Positions 9,272-19,108 are shown, counted from the stretch's first letter. The stretch is 64,000 bases of DNA from Neobacillus sp. YX16 (GCF_030123505.1 NZ_CP126115.1:4788001-4852000), one strand, 5' to 3'. The notes: generated from the sequence alone by a model not told the origin. Translations and numbers: made by a program.

Positions 9272-9535
9272 TTATTCAGTCCTTTTCCTTTGTAATTCAG
9301 ATTGCAGCACCTCTAATTGTTCCTTCATAATAATATAATCATTGACGGCATTTAATGCTGTTAATACAGCCAGCTTACTTACATCTAGAGATGGATTCTT
9401 GGAACCAATTTCGCGCATCTTTTTGTCAACTAATGAAGCGACATGTCGAACATGATTTTGGGATTCAGTCCCTAAAATAACGTATTGCTGTCCGTATATA
9501 TCAACGGTTGTTCTGGTTTTCTCTGTATTTGACAA
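9272..9535 (-). CDS. zapA: Cell division protein ZapA
   Basis: ZapA is a small cytoplasmic protein that bundles FtsZ filaments at the division site. The 87-residue product shows the family pattern: a beta hairpin with TVDIYGQQYVI, the SQNHVRHVASLVDKKMREI helix, and a C-terminal coiled coil (MKEQLEVLQSELQRK). The start codon is TTG, seven bases after GGAGG. A good promoter lies directly upstream, so zapA is the first gene of the zapA-yshB-polX-mutS2-yshE operon. It diverges from rnhC. Confidence 0.92.
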   Translation of the reverse strand: MSNTEKTRTTVDIYGQQYVILGTESQNHVRHVASLVDKKMREIGSKNPSLDVSKLAVLTALNAVNDYIIMKEQLEVLQSELQRKRTE

Positions 9536-9573
9536 ATTACTGCCTCCATTCGATTCGAAGAAATCCCTATTTT

Positions 9574-9602
9574 ATAATATAACACGAACAGATATGTGTC
9601 GA
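9574..9602 (-). promoter_or_regulatory. sigma-A promoter of the zapA operon
   Basis: On the minus strand TCGACA (9597-9602) and TATTAT (9574-9579) are separated by 17 bp, with one mismatch to each consensus hexamer. About 35 bases separate it from the zapA start. Confidence 0.7.
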
Positions 9603-9669
9603 AAAGAGAAACAGATTAAACTGGAGTTTTTTTACTTTTTCTAGAAAATTGTCGAGGAGTGTTTTTGGA

Positions 9670-10611
9670 ATGGGAAATGTTGTGTTAAATCTAACCTTGT
9701 CTGAAATTAATAAAATGAAAAGCTATTACAACGGTAAATTACTAGATAAAGCTCCTCCTGGCAGTTTGTTTGCTGCCAAGACTTCTGGCTCGACGATTAC
9801 TGCCTATAAGTCCGGTAAAGTTTTATTTCAAGGGAGTGGCTGTGAAGCAGAAGCGGGTAGATGGGGTGTGGCAGCAGCAAAAAGCACAGCACCTACTAAA
9901 ACAAGTGCTCCAAAAGGGAATGTACCGAGTGGAATCAGTCAAATGTCGGTAATTGGTTCAGATGAGGTGGGTACCGGTGATTTTTTCGGCCCGATTACTG
10001 TCGTTGCCGCGTATGTACGAAAAGAGGATATTCCCCTATTAAAGGAATTAGGTGTTAGGGATTCAAAGGATTTAAATGACGATAAAATCATTGCAATTGC
10101 AAAGGTAATCAAGGATGTAGTTCCATTTAGCCTAATGACACTAAAAAATGAAAAATATAATCAGCTTCAGCAGACAGGTATGTCCCAGGGTAAAATGAAA
10201 GCAATCCTCCATAATCAAGCCATCCTTAATGTGCTGGAGAAAATTTCACCTGTTAAACCTGAAGCGATTCTGATTGACCAATTTGTTCAAGGAAGCACCT
10301 ATTTTCAGCATGTTAAAAATCAAAAAGGTGTTGCGAAGGAAAATGTTTATTTCAGCACAAAGGCGGAAGGTATCCATCTTGCCGTAGCTGCAGCATCCAT
10401 CCTCGCACGTTATGCTTTTGTTCAGTATATTGACAAGCTTAGTGATTCGGCAGGATTTAAGATTCCAAAAGGAGCAGGGGCTCAGGTGGATGAGGCCGCT
10501 GCAAAATTGATTTTGAAAAAAGGTAGAGAAGTATTGCCACAGTTTGTGAAGCTTCATTTTGCTAATACCGATAAAGCGATGAATCTGGTGAATAAAAAAT
10601 TAAGAGGATGA
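9670..10611 (+). CDS. rnhC: Ribonuclease HIII
   Basis: RNase HIII cleaves the RNA strand of RNA-DNA hybrids and helps clear R-loops. The 313-residue product has the N-terminal TBP-like substrate-binding region (VVLNLTLSEINKMKSYY) and the type-2 RNase H core from about residue 95, with the catalytic DEVGTGDFFGP, RDSKDL and IDQF motifs and the late KAEGIHLAVAAASILAR. An in-frame TTG at 9649 would add seven residues. I choose the ATG at 9670 because GAGGAG precedes it by about ten bases and the length then matches B. subtilis RnhC. It is divergent from zapA and followed by its own terminator. Confidence 0.94.
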   Translation: MGNVVLNLTLSEINKMKSYYNGKLLDKAPPGSLFAAKTSGSTITAYKSGKVLFQGSGCEAEAGRWGVAAAKSTAPTKTSAPKGNVPSGISQMSVIGSDEVGTGDFFGPITVVAAYVRKEDIPLLKELGVRDSKDLNDDKIIAIAKVIKDVVPFSLMTLKNEKYNQLQQTGMSQGKMKAILHNQAILNVLEKISPVKPEAILIDQFVQGSTYFQHVKNQKGVAKENVYFSTKAEGIHLAVAAASILARYAFVQYIDKLSDSAGFKIPKGAGAQVDEAAAKLILKKGREVLPQFVKLHFANTDKAMNLVNKKLRG

Positions 10612-10640
10612 CCAAATCGGATAATGATTTGGTCTTTTTC
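10610..10640 (+). terminator. rnhC terminator
   Basis: The stem GACCAAATC / GATTTGGTC (10610-10618 and 10626-10634) is followed by a T-run. It overlaps the rnhC stop codon. Confidence 0.85.
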
Positions 10641-10657
10641 TTGTATAGAGGAGGTTT

Positions 10658-10740
10658 GGCGAGTAAAGTGGCAAAACCGGCGAGTAAAGTGGAAAAGTTT
10701 GCGAGTAAAATCAGATTTCCCGCGAGTAAAGCATTTATGG
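10658..10740. repeat. Short tandem array, 4 units of ~21 bp
   Basis: Four units share the core GCGAGTAAA (10660, 10680, 10701 and 10722) followed by 10-12 variable bases such as GTGGCAAAACCG. The core resembles GAGAGTAAA in the large array at 16821-17340, so both may belong to one repeat family. The array is between rnhC and the NERD gene, and an apparent ORF across it looks spurious. Confidence 0.75.
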
Positions 10741-10842
10741 CACACCACCATTTACAATTAAAAGTGTCGATTCCATGTATCTTCCTGTTCCAAGAAGGTT
10801 TTTTAGTATCTGAGGGAGAAATATTTTTCAAAATGGAAAGGA

Positions 10843-11826
10843 TTGAGGCACTTGATCGCAAAATCATGTTCAATAACGATAAGAATTGAAAAATTACAGG
10901 CACTTGATAGAAGAATTGCCCCTAATCATCCTGTTCGTCGGGATGTGTCTACGGAATTAAGTAATAGGATGGCAGGCTATCGAGGGGAGAAATCCTTGGA
11001 ATTTCATTTAAGTATGCTTTCTGATTCAAAATACTATATATTCCATGGCCTTCGACTAAAATATAAAAAATATTTCTTTCAGGTAGATAATTTGCTTCTC
11101 TGTTCTTCTTTCGGGATAAATCTCGAAGTAAAAAATATGGGAGGGGAATTACACTTTGAAAAAAATTTCAATCAAATGGTGCAAACAAAAAAGGACTCAA
11201 GTGCCAGGAAAACGAACCCTGTTCTACAAGCTAAACTACAGGCTATCAAACTAAAAAAGTGGCTAAATGAGCGCAACTGTCCCGATATACCAATTTATTA
11301 TCTTTTTGTAAATAGCAATTCAAAAACACTCATTGTTTCTGAACCAGGAAATGAACGTATAAACCAGCATATATGCAATAGTGAATTTTTAATAGAAAAA
11401 ATATTCCAAATTGAAAATACCAATAAAGTCGAAGTTCTAAGTATAAAGGAATTAAGAAAAATAAAACGAATCCTCTTAGCCAGCCATACCCCAGATAATC
11501 CTGAAATCCTTCAACATTTTAACCTCACACAAAACAATATCCTTCCAGGTGTCCAATGCCCTAAATGCCACTATTTACCGATGAAATATTCCCGCGGTAC
11601 CTGGTTTTGCCCAACTTGTAAGGAAAAGTCCAAAACTGCTCATATTCAAGCAGTATATGATTATTTTCTTCTTATAAAGCCCTTTATTACAAATTCAGAG
11701 TTTCGCCAATTTCTTCACATTGAATCTATTCATATTGCTCAAAAACTCCTTGCTTCAATGAAATTGCATTTTACAGGGAAGTTTAAGGATCGTGTTTACC
11801 ACGCTCCTCCTTTTATGGAGAGATAG
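10843..11826 (+). CDS. NERD-domain protein with C-terminal zinc ribbon
   Basis: The protein has an N-terminal helical lead-in (KLQALDRRIAPNHP), then GYRGEKSLEFHLSML at about residue 45, which opens a NERD (nuclease-related) domain. The core NLEVKNMGGELHFEKNFNQM carries the E-x-K of the restriction-endonuclease-like fold. The C-terminus has a topoisomerase-type zinc ribbon, CPKCHYLPMKYSRGTWFCPTC. NERD proteins are presumed to process DNA; their substrate is not known. The ORF opens at TTG 10843, and another in-frame TTG at 10852 gives an N-terminus closer to relatives. A near copy of the first codons (IEALDRKI) lies just upstream in another frame, so the 5' end may have been rearranged. It stands alone between two terminators. 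Confidence 0.75.
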   Translation: MRHLIAKSCSITIRIEKLQALDRRIAPNHPVRRDVSTELSNRMAGYRGEKSLEFHLSMLSDSKYYIFHGLRLKYKKYFFQVDNLLLCSSFGINLEVKNMGGELHFEKNFNQMVQTKKDSSARKTNPVLQAKLQAIKLKKWLNERNCPDIPIYYLFVNSNSKTLIVSEPGNERINQHICNSEFLIEKIFQIENTNKVEVLSIKELRKIKRILLASHTPDNPEILQHFNLTQNNILPGVQCPKCHYLPMKYSRGTWFCPTCKEKSKTAHIQAVYDYFLLIKPFITNSEFRQFLHIESIHIAQKLLASMKLHFTGKFKDRVYHAPPFMER

Positions 11827-11827
11827 A

Positions 11828-11856
11828 AAAAACACTTTGGGTTACCAAAGTGTTTT
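11828..11856. terminator. Bidirectional terminator between the NERD gene and pheT
   Basis: AACACTTTGG-GTTA-CCAAAGTGTT is flanked by A-run and T-run on the two sides, so it can stop both convergent transcripts. Confidence 0.88.
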
Positions 11857-11866
11857 TCTGCCAATG

Positions 11867-14281
11867 TTATCCTCTTAATACTGCCCCAGCTTTTTCTTTC
11901 AAGGCTTCTAGTACTTGAGTATGGACTTTTGTTACTTCTTCATCGGTTAATGTCCGTTCTGGATCCATGTATTTCAGTGAGTAGGCAATCGACTTTTTGC
12001 CTTCTTCCATGCGTTCACCCTCGTATAGATCAAAAACATTTACCTCTTTTAGAAGCTTTCCACCAGCAGTTTGGATAATATCCCTTAATACTCCAGCGAC
12101 TGTTTCTTTATCCACGACAAGTGCGATGTCTCTTGTGCTTGATGGGAAACGTGGAATTCCGGAGTATCTTAGCGGTGCAGTGGCTTCCTCAAGAATAGCC
12201 TTTAATGATAACTCAAACACATAGGTATCTTTTAAATCTAATTCCTTTTGCATGGTTGGGTGTACTTGACCTACGAAGCCGATTCTCTCATCATTTAAGT
12301 GAATTTCAGCAGTACGTCCTGGGTGCATATTATCAACTTTAGCCTGAACATAAGTCACACTCTCAGTAAGACCAAGTTTGGCAAATAATCCTTCTAAAAT
12401 ACCTTTTAATACATAGAAGTCAACAGCCTTTTTCTCACCCTGCCAAGAATGGCTGTGCCATAAACCTGTAATCGCACCAGCTAAATGCTCCTGCTCTTCA
12501 GGTAATACTTCGTTTCCATTAGCTAAGAATACAGCTCCTGTTTCATAAACAGCTAGGCTGTCGTTTTGACGAGCACTGTTGTATTTTAAAACTTCCAACA
12601 GCTGTGGCATGATGCTAAGGCGTAAAATACTGCGGTCCTCACTCATCGGCATTGCTAGGCGAATGAAATCACGTTTCTCAAGTGCGAACTGTGCTGCTTT
12701 TTCTTCACTTGTTAACGAATACGTGACCGCTTGATACAAGCCAGCACCTTCTAAATATTGGCGGACAACGCGGCGTTTTTCCTGATAGTCCGATAATTTA
12801 CCTGGTGTAGCAGAACCAATTGGCAATGTTTTAGGAATGTTATCGTAGCCGTAAAGACGCGCCACTTCTTCAATTAAGTCTTCTTCGATTTTAATGTCAC
12901 CACGGCGTGTTGGAGCTGTAACCGTAATCGTTTCACCTTCACTAGTTACCGCAAATTGAAGGCGTTCGAAAATTGCTTCAACCTCTGACACAGTCAGGTT
13001 TGTTCCGATGACACTATTTATTTTTTCCAAAGTAATTGAAACCACTGCTGGTTCAACTGTAAGTGTATCAACCTCCGAGGCACCTTCTAATACTTCGCCG
13101 CCAGCGTATTTTGCCATCAAATATGCAGCACGCTCACCCGCAGCTCGTACGCGGTTGGGGTCGACACCTTTTTCGAAACGAGCGCTAGCCTCACTTCGTA
13201 ATCCATGGTCCTTCGATGCTTTTCTTACAGTTCCTCCTGTAAAATAAGCCGCCTCCAACAATACGGTTGTTGTGTCTGAAGTAACCTCAGAATTAGCTCC
13301 GCCCATTACACCTGCTAATGCAACTGGTTCTGTTCCATTTGTAATTACTAAATGATCAGAGGTTAATGTACGTTCAGCATCATCTAACGTTGTGAATTTT
13401 TCACCATCATGTGCACGGCGAACAAGAATTTCTTTTGACCCTAAACGATCATAGTCAAATGCATGCAGAGGCTGACCATATTCTATTAAAATGTAGTTGG
13501 TAATATCGACGACATTATTGTGAGGACGAATTCCCGCAGACATTAGTCTTGTTTGCATCCATAGCGGCGCTGGTCCGATTTTTACATTTTTAATCACTTT
13601 TGCAGCATATAAAGGATTATCCTCATTTGCTTCAACTTTTACGGTAATATAATCTGTTGCCTTTTCATTTACATGCTGAAGATCGATTTCTGGAAGCTTT
13701 ACTTCTCTTCCAAGAATCGCAGCAACTTCATAAGCCACACCAAGCATGCTAAGGCAATCCGCGCGGTTTGGCGTTAAGCCAAGCTCAAGAACTTCATCAT
13801 TACGGTTTAATAGCGCAATTGCGTCTGCACCAACCTCTGCGTCTTGTGGAAAAACAAAGATCCCTTCAGAATATTCCTTTGGAACAATCTTCGCTTCCAT
13901 GCCTAACTCAGTTAGTGAGCAAATCATTCCATTTGATTCTTCACCACGAAGCTTCGCACGCTTAATTTTAAAATTACCTGGTAAAACTGCGCCAACCGTT
14001 GCTACTGCTACCTTCTGCCCTTGTGCGACATTGGGTGCACCGCAAATAATTTGAACAGGTTCACCTTGACCAATATCCACTTGGCATTTGCTTAATTTAT
14101 CAGCATTTGGATGCTGTACACGCTCAACAACGTGACCAACTACTACTCCTGTAATACCTTCGTTAAGGACATCTACACCCTCAACCTCAATCCCGCTTTT
14201 TGTAATTTTTTCAGCTAACTCATCAGCCGATACTCCGGATAAATCTACATAATCCTGGAGCCATTTATATGAAACGAACAT
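11867..14281 (-). CDS. pheT: Phenylalanine--tRNA ligase beta subunit
   Basis: PheT forms the alpha2-beta2 enzyme with PheS, binds tRNA-Phe and edits Tyr-tRNA-Phe. At 804 residues it has the full bacterial plan: the OB-fold tRNA-binding domain at about 40-150 ([21 protein letters not shown]), B3/B4 editing core ([34 protein letters not shown]), B5 domain ([23 protein letters not shown]), core catalytic-like fold, and the C-terminal FDX-ACB domain ([16 protein letters not shown]). It starts at ATG 14 bases after pheS, in one operon controlled by the T-box upstream of pheS. Confidence 0.97.
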   Translation of the reverse strand: MFVSYKWLQDYVDLSGVSADELAEKITKSGIEVEGVDVLNEGITGVVVGHVVERVQHPNADKLSKCQVDIGQGEPVQIICGAPNVAQGQKVAVATVGAVLPGNFKIKRAKLRGEESNGMICSLTELGMEAKIVPKEYSEGIFVFPQDAEVGADAIALLNRNDEVLELGLTPNRADCLSMLGVAYEVAAILGREVKLPEIDLQHVNEKATDYITVKVEANEDNPLYAAKVIKNVKIGPAPLWMQTRLMSAGIRPHNNVVDITNYILIEYGQPLHAFDYDRLGSKEILVRRAHDGEKFTTLDDAERTLTSDHLVITNGTEPVALAGVMGGANSEVTSDTTTVLLEAAYFTGGTVRKASKDHGLRSEASARFEKGVDPNRVRAAGERAAYLMAKYAGGEVLEGASEVDTLTVEPAVVSITLEKINSVIGTNLTVSEVEAIFERLQFAVTSEGETITVTAPTRRGDIKIEEDLIEEVARLYGYDNIPKTLPIGSATPGKLSDYQEKRRVVRQYLEGAGLYQAVTYSLTSEEKAAQFALEKRDFIRLAMPMSEDRSILRLSIMPQLLEVLKYNSARQNDSLAVYETGAVFLANGNEVLPEEQEHLAGAITGLWHSHSWQGEKKAVDFYVLKGILEGLFAKLGLTESVTYVQAKVDNMHPGRTAEIHLNDERIGFVGQVHPTMQKELDLKDTYVFELSLKAILEEATAPLRYSGIPRFPSSTRDIALVVDKETVAGVLRDIIQTAGGKLLKEVNVFDLYEGERMEEGKKSIAYSLKYMDPERTLTDEEVTKVHTQVLEALKEKAGAVLRG

Positions 14282-14295
14282 AACGCGCTCTCCTC

Positions 14296-15333
14296 CTACT
14301 CGTGTTTTGAAAACTGTTTTAAGAAACGTACATCGTTGGTGTAGAAATGGCGAATATCATCGACACCGTATTTCAACATCGCAATTCGCTCTGGACCCAT
14401 ACCGAATGCAAATCCAGTGTATTTTTTAGAATCGTAGCCAGCCATTTCAAGAACGTTTGGATGAACCATTCCTGCTCCAAGAATTTCTATCCAGCCTGTT
14501 TTCTTACAAACATTACAGCCGTGTCCACCGCAAATCATACAGGAAATGTCCATTTCAACAGATGGTTCAGTGAATGGGAAGAAACTTGGGCGCAATCTGA
14601 TTTCACGGTCATCACCGAACATTTTTTTCGCAAAAATCTCTAATGTCCCATGAAGGTCGCTCATGCGGATGTTTTCTCCAACCACAAGGCCTTCAATCTG
14701 CATGAACTGGTGGGAGTGTGTCGCATCATCATTGTCACGGCGATACACTTTACCCGGACAGATAATTTTGATAGGGCCTTTACCCTGATTCTTTTCCATT
14801 GTCCGCGCTTGAACGGGTGATGTATGTGTGCGCAGTAAAATTTCATCTGTAATATAGAAGGAATCCTGCATGTCGCGTGCTGGATGACCCTTTGGTAAAT
14901 TTAAAGCTTCAAAGTTATAATAATCCTGCTCTACTTCAGGACCTTCAGCCACCTGATAACCCATACCAATAAATAAATCTTCTATTTCTTCAATGATTCT
15001 TGTTAGTGGATGGTGGTTTCCTACCTTAACTGGTCTTCCTGGCAGTGTAACATCAATCGATTCAGAAGCTAGTTTTTCTAATATGGCAGCTTCTTCTAAA
15101 TCCTTCTGTTTTGCCTCTAAAATAGTAGCAATGGCTTCTCGAACCTCATTTGCAAGTGCTCCCATCATTGGGCGCTCCTCTGCTGACAGCTTACCCATTC
15201 CACGAAGGACTTCGGTAATTGGACCTTTTTTTCCTAAGTAGGCAACACGGATGTCATTTAATTCTTTTAAGCTTGAAGACTGTTCAATACTTTGAATAGC
15301 TTCCTGCTGCAATTCCTTTAATCGTTCTTGCAT
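14296..15333 (-). CDS. pheS: Phenylalanine--tRNA ligase alpha subunit
   Basis: PheS is the catalytic subunit of phenylalanyl-tRNA synthetase, a class II enzyme. It has an N-terminal coiled coil (residues 1-90), motif 2 around [21 protein letters not shown], the [16 protein letters not shown] Phe pocket ([17 protein letters not shown]) and motif 3 in [17 protein letters not shown]. The start is ATG ATG. I take the second (15333), seven bases from GGAGG, giving 345 residues as in relatives; the first at 15336 is possible. A Cys-rich strand [17 protein letters not shown] is typical of Bacillus PheS. Confidence 0.96.
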   Translation of the reverse strand: MQERLKELQQEAIQSIEQSSSLKELNDIRVAYLGKKGPITEVLRGMGKLSAEERPMMGALANEVREAIATILEAKQKDLEEAAILEKLASESIDVTLPGRPVKVGNHHPLTRIIEEIEDLFIGMGYQVAEGPEVEQDYYNFEALNLPKGHPARDMQDSFYITDEILLRTHTSPVQARTMEKNQGKGPIKIICPGKVYRRDNDDATHSHQFMQIEGLVVGENIRMSDLHGTLEIFAKKMFGDDREIRLRPSFFPFTEPSVEMDISCMICGGHGCNVCKKTGWIEILGAGMVHPNVLEMAGYDSKKYTGFAFGMGPERIAMLKYGVDDIRHFYTNDVRFLKQFSKHE

Positions 15334-15384
15334 CATATTTCCTCCTTTATTAATGTGTAAATTTAGGCGGGAACTTTCTCAAAA

Positions 15385-15650
15385 CAAAAAAACCCCATCC
15401 CTGGAAAGGGACGAGGTTTATAGTCGCGGTACCACCCTTGTAAACACGGTATGTATAAAACACATGTGTTCGCTTCATTGAGATAACGGCATTGGCCGGT
15501 GCACCTTTACATTTCTATTTGAAATGGTCCCGGTGCCAACTCAGGAGGTGAACTTCTCTTATCCTTCCCATAAAAGTGCTTTCAGTCTCGGCACTTTCTC
15601 CCTACATGGTCTTTGACAAGATACTTTTCTCCGTCATCGTCTTTTGTATT
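15385..15650 (-). promoter_or_regulatory. T-box leader of pheST
   Basis: The leader carries the T-box sequence AAGGGTGGTACCGCG (minus strand, near 15425-15439), which pairs with the uncharged tRNA acceptor end. It is followed by the terminator CCTCGTCCC-tttcca-GGGATGGGG with a T-run (15385-15417). The 5' half contains the AGTA bend and a GAAGTTCACC segment whose UUC (plus-strand 15550-15552) is the likely phenylalanine specifier. Uncharged tRNA-Phe would stabilise the antiterminator and switch on pheST. Confidence 0.93.
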
Positions 15651-15667
15651 TTTCAATAATGTAAATT

Positions 15668-15696
15668 ATTATATAATACTTTACCTGATGATTCAA
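15668..15696 (-). promoter_or_regulatory. pheST promoter
   Basis: On the minus strand TTGAAT (15691-15696), a 17-bp spacer and a perfect TATAAT (15668-15673) precede the T-box leader by about 20 bases. Confidence 0.75.
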
Positions 15697-15707
15697 ACTA
15701 GTATCGT

Positions 15708-16457
15708 CTATTTTTTCAAAAAATATAACAGGATGCCTGTTGCTACTGCGACATTGAGTGATTCACTTTTACCGTAGATGGGAATATACAGGTTTGCTGT
15801 CGTTTTTTCAAGCAGCTCTTTGTTAACACCGCTGCCCTCATTGCCGACAAGCAATGCAAAGGTTTCATCTGTTGAAATATCAGTATATGCAGAAGCCCCT
15901 TCAAGTGCTGTACCATAAACCGAAATATTTTTGGTTTTCAGCTTTTCGACCCAATCATGGAGATCGCCTCTTATGATAGGCAGATGAAAATGACTGCCTT
16001 GTGCCGAGCGAAGTACCTTTGAATTAAAAACATCCACGCTGCCCTTTCCTACGACTACTGCGTCAATGCCAGCTGCGTCTGCCGTTCGAATCATTGTACC
16101 TAGATTTCCTGGATCCTGTACTGCATCAATTAGCAAGTACGTCCTTGCATTCGGTACTTCTAACTGAACCTGACGGCAAACAGCATAAATCCCTTGTGGT
16201 GCCTCTGTGTCAGATAATGAGTTTGAAATCTCTTCGGTAACTAGGGTGACCGGTACTTCCCCAGAATCCCAGCGGGGCGGCAGACCTGTCTTATCAGAAA
16301 CGATAATTTCGATAACACTCTCATGTTGTTTTAATGCTTCTTCGACTAAATGAAAGCCCTCGACTAAAAAGGTTCCGGAATTATCCCGCTCCTTTTTCGT
16401 TAACAGCTTTTTCCATTGTTTTACTTTAGGGTTTTGAATGGATTCAATATGCTTCAA
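15708..16457 (-). CDS. ysgA: TrmH/SpoU-family RNA 2'-O-methyltransferase YsgA
   Basis: The 249-residue protein is a SPOUT methyltransferase that probably 2'-O-methylates a nucleotide in rRNA or tRNA. The N-terminus ([39 protein letters not shown]) is the SpoU substrate-binding domain. The knotted catalytic domain shows [39 protein letters not shown] and the C-terminal [21 protein letters not shown]. The target nucleotide cannot be read from sequence. It lies just upstream of the pheST leader on the same strand and is divergent from sspI. B. subtilis keeps the same order. Confidence 0.92.
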   Translation of the reverse strand: MKHIESIQNPKVKQWKKLLTKKERDNSGTFLVEGFHLVEEALKQHESVIEIIVSDKTGLPPRWDSGEVPVTLVTEEISNSLSDTEAPQGIYAVCRQVQLEVPNARTYLLIDAVQDPGNLGTMIRTADAAGIDAVVVGKGSVDVFNSKVLRSAQGSHFHLPIIRGDLHDWVEKLKTKNISVYGTALEGASAYTDISTDETFALLVGNEGSGVNKELLEKTTANLYIPIYGKSESLNVAVATGILLYFLKK

Positions 16458-16565
16458 GTTTGTGCTCCTCTAGTGTTTTTCCTCATTATATCCCAAAAAA
16501 AATACATAATAAAACCAAATATAGAAATCATATTAAAGAAATGTATGATGAAAAAGGAGTGTGTG

Positions 16566-16775
16566 ATGATGAATTTAAATTTGCGAAATGCAATTATTCA
16601 CAATGTTACAGGTAACTCACAAGATCAATTAGAAGATACAATTGTTGATGCCATTCAAAATGGTGAAGAAAAAATGCTACCTGGCTTGGGCGTGTTATTT
16701 GAAGTGATTTGGAAAAATTCTTCTGAGGAAGACAAGAAAGAAATGCTTACTATACTTGAAAATGGGTTAAAGTAA
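16566..16775 (+). CDS. sspI: Small acid-soluble spore protein SspI
   Basis: SspI is a minor spore-core protein made in the forespore. The 69-residue product ([33 protein letters not shown]) matches B. subtilis SspI along its length. AAAGGAG is six bases from the first ATG (16566); the second ATG at 16569 is equally possible. A longer upstream reading frame is spurious. Sigma-G control is expected from the family, but I could not fix a clear promoter. Confidence 0.93.
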   Translation: MMNLNLRNAIIHNVTGNSQDQLEDTIVDAIQNGEEKMLPGLGVLFEVIWKNSSEEDKKEMLTILENGLK

Positions 16776-16788
16776 TTCAGTATTTGCT

Positions 16789-16818
16789 GCTGCCGATTCG
16801 AACTCGGCAGCTATTTTT
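16789..16818 (+). terminator. sspI terminator
   Basis: The stem GCTGCCGA / TCGGCAGC (16789-16796 and 16804-16811) is followed by TATTTTTA. Confidence 0.8.
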
Positions 16819-16820
16819 AT

Positions 16821-17340
16821 GCTTATCCGCAAGTATTTTCCGCTATCCGCAAGTATTTCTTGCCATCCGAGAGTGAATTGCGTTATCCGAGAGTATTTCT
16901 CACCATCCGAGAGTAAATTTCGCTACCCGAGAGTAAATCTCGCCATCCGAGAGTAAATCTCGCCATCCGAGAGTAAATTTCGCTATCCGAGAGTAAATCT
17001 CGCCATCCGAGAGTAAATCTCGCCATCGCCAGTATTTCTCGCCATCCACAAGTATTCTCCGCTATCCGCAAGTATTTCTCGCCATCCGCAAGTATTTCTC
17101 GCCATCCGCAAGTATTTTCCGCCATCCGCAAGTATTTTCCGCCATCCGCAAGTATTTTCCGCCATCCGCAAGTATTTTCCGCCATCCGCAAGTATTTTCC
17201 GCCATCCGCAAGTATTTTCCGCCATCCGCAAGTATTTCTCGCTATCCGCAAGTATTTCTCGCCATTCGCAAGTATTCTCCGCCATTCGCCAGTATTTTCC
17301 GCTATCCGCAAGTATTTTCTGCCATCACTAAGTATTGCAC
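16821..17340. repeat. Minisatellite, ~26 units of 20 bp
   Basis: About 520 bases are built from 20-bp units in two related types: CGCCATCCGAGAGTAAATCT, dominant from 16861 to 17030, and GCCATCCGCAAGTATTTTCC, at both ends and dominant from 17041. Units at 17101-17220 are almost identical, a sign of recent amplification. One deletion at 17021-17040 shifts the phase by one base. There are no spacers, so this is not a CRISPR. Long minus-strand ORFs across it come from the repeat and are not credible genes. It fills the gap between sspI and the M42 peptidase gene. Confidence 0.95.
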
Positions 17341-17341
17341 T

Positions 17342-17369
17342 AAAAAAATCCTCGACATTATATCGAGGA
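17342..17369 (-). terminator. ysdC terminator
   Basis: On the minus strand TCCTCGA-TATAATG-TCGAGGA is followed by TTTTTTTA. Confidence 0.85.
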
Positions 17370-17378
17370 CAGCAAACT

Positions 17379-18464
17379 TTATTCGTACGTAATTTTATCA
17401 ACCGTTTCACGGTCTAGTCGTTTGATGACTTCAACAATCAGTTTAACAGCATTTTCGTAGTCATCACGGTGCAGCATAGCCGCATGTGAATGAATATATC
17501 TTGTTGCAATGGTAATGGCTAACGATGGTACACCGTTATGCGTGATATGGATTGGACCAGCGTCAGTACCTCCACCAGGAATGGCGTCAAATTGATACGG
17601 GATATTCAATTCATCTGCCAAATTGGTAATAAAGTCGCGCAGGCCTTTATGTGCCACAAGGGTAGCGTCATATAATATGATTTGTGGACCTTTTCCCATT
17701 TTACTCATGGCTTCCTTTTCAGAAATACCAGGTGTATCACCTGCAATACCAACATCAACAGCAAAACCGATATCAGGATTAATTTTCTCAGCAGAGGTTT
17801 TCGCCCCACGAGAGCCGATTTCTTCCTGGGTGGTTCCGAGACCATAAACCTCGTTTGGATGGTCGACACCTTTTAATTGCTTCAATACATCAATCGCAAT
17901 CGCGCAGCCAATCCGATTATCCCACGCCTTTGCTAAAAGCATTTTTTCGTTATTCATCACGGTAAATTCAAAGTATGGAACGGCCATATCTCCAGGGAGA
18001 ACCCCCCATTCCATTACTTCTTCACGGCTCGAGGCACCAATATCAATAAACATATCTTTTATTTCTACTGGCTTCTTACGAGCTTCTACTGATAAAATGT
18101 GGGGAGGCTTGGACCCAATGACACCAATGATATCACCTTTTTTTGTAACGATAGTTACGCGCTGTGCCAGCATAACCTGTGACCACCAGCCGCCAACTGT
18201 TTGAAAACGAAGGAAGCCTTTATCATCAATTTGCGTAACCATGAAGCCAACTTCATCTAAATGGCCAGCCACAATAATTTTCGGACCGCCCTCTTTTCCA
18301 ACCTTCTTAGCGATTAGACTGCCAAGTCCGTCAGTTGTTACTTCATCCGCATATGGTGCTATGTATTTCGTCATTACGTCGCGAACTTCCCTCTCGTTGC
18401 CGGGAATCCCTTTGGCGTCGGTTAGATCCTTTAACATCGTTAAAGTTTCATCTAATTTAGCCAT
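17379..18464 (-). CDS. ysdC: M42-family aminopeptidase YsdC
   Basis: The 361-residue protein belongs to the M42 di-metal aminopeptidases (glutamyl aminopeptidase/endoglucanase-like), large cytoplasmic tetrahedral complexes that trim peptides. Metal ligands and catalytic residues are visible: [12 protein letters not shown] (His, Asp), [11 protein letters not shown] (bridging Asp), [12 protein letters not shown] (general-base Glu and ligand Glu), FAVDVG (Asp), and the C-terminal [21 protein letters not shown] (His). The start is ATG near GGGGGCGAAG. It ends in its own terminator next to the minisatellite. Confidence 0.92.
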   Translation of the reverse strand: MAKLDETLTMLKDLTDAKGIPGNEREVRDVMTKYIAPYADEVTTDGLGSLIAKKVGKEGGPKIIVAGHLDEVGFMVTQIDDKGFLRFQTVGGWWSQVMLAQRVTIVTKKGDIIGVIGSKPPHILSVEARKKPVEIKDMFIDIGASSREEVMEWGVLPGDMAVPYFEFTVMNNEKMLLAKAWDNRIGCAIAIDVLKQLKGVDHPNEVYGLGTTQEEIGSRGAKTSAEKINPDIGFAVDVGIAGDTPGISEKEAMSKMGKGPQIILYDATLVAHKGLRDFITNLADELNIPYQFDAIPGGGTDAGPIHITHNGVPSLAITIATRYIHSHAAMLHRDDYENAVKLIVEVIKRLDRETVDKITYE

Positions 18465-18515
18465 TACTTCGCCCCCTTTATGTATATTCGAACATCATTA
18501 TACAATAATTTTCAG

Positions 18516-19007
18516 CTAATAGTTATTCTGCTGTCTTTGATAATTTACTTCATTTTTCGTAAAATATGCCTTTTCCATTTCCTCATAGCTTATTCCAAGC
18601 AGATTACCCAGCTGCAAATAAGATTCAAGCAACTCTTTGAAATCATGTTCGTTTTTACTGTTTTTAAAATCATTAATTTTTTCATAAATGAGTAGAAATT
18701 GTTCTGAGACATTTAAAGCAGTTGGTTCTGTTTGAATAGTGTACTGTAGTTTCTCAAATCCACATTCTATGCCAAGTGACAAGATGAAATGGACTCCATC
18801 AACAAACTCTTCTAGTACCACACTTTTTTCCGATGATGGCTTAACACTCCAAAACTTGAAACAGCGAGTTTCATTCGCTAATTCCCCAATTTCCACCAGC
18901 AATGCGAGTACCTTCCTGTTAAATAAATCTTCTTCCTGCAAGTTATGCTTTTTTTCAATATGCTGATCCAACGCTTGTTGCATGATAAATAACTTTTCTA
19001 GCTGCAT
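18516..19007 (-). CDS. Dimeric-type dUTP diphosphatase
   Basis: The 163-residue all-alpha protein resembles the dimeric dUTPases related to MazG (the dUTPase_2 family), which hydrolyse dUTP to dUMP and keep uracil out of DNA. The metal-binding signature is visible as LLVEIGELANETRCFKFW and EEFVDGVHFILS, an ExxE...ExxxD arrangement. A C-terminal YEEMEKAYFTKNEVNYQRQ resembles the lid region. It lies 52 bases upstream of the M42 peptidase gene on the same strand and diverges from ysdB. Substrate preference is inferred from the family. Confidence 0.82.
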   Translation of the reverse strand: MQLEKLFIMQQALDQHIEKKHNLQEEDLFNRKVLALLVEIGELANETRCFKFWSVKPSSEKSVVLEEFVDGVHFILSLGIECGFEKLQYTIQTEPTALNVSEQFLLIYEKINDFKNSKNEHDFKELLESYLQLGNLLGISYEEMEKAYFTKNEVNYQRQQNNY

Positions 19008-19052
19008 TTACAATCACTCCCTTTGCAAAATTATATCAAAGTGTAGAAAGAA

Positions 19053-19078
19053 TGAAACTTTTCTATTCCCAAATCGTA
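19053..19078 (+). promoter_or_regulatory. sigma-W promoter of ysdB
   Basis: TGAAAC (19053-19058), a 16-bp spacer and CGTA (19075-19078) match the ECF sigma-W consensus exactly. The B. subtilis ysdB gene is a member of the sigma-W envelope-stress regulon, so the site fits its gene. Confidence 0.85.
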
Positions 19079-19108
19079 TTGTAGGTAAAAGTACTAGGAG
19101 GCAAAACC

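Noticed and set aside
10608..10889. 93-codon plus-strand ORF after rnhC
   Set aside because: It overlaps the rnhC stop, contains the rnhC terminator and the short tandem array, and has no family-like sequence.
16821..17340. CRISPR array
   Set aside because: The units are contiguous with no unique spacers, and no cas genes are nearby.
16883..17410. Minus-strand ORFs of 175 and 100 codons across the minisatellite
   Set aside because: They are products of the 20-bp repeat in open frames, with 20-residue periodic sequence, no ribosome binding site and overlap with the ysdC end and terminator.
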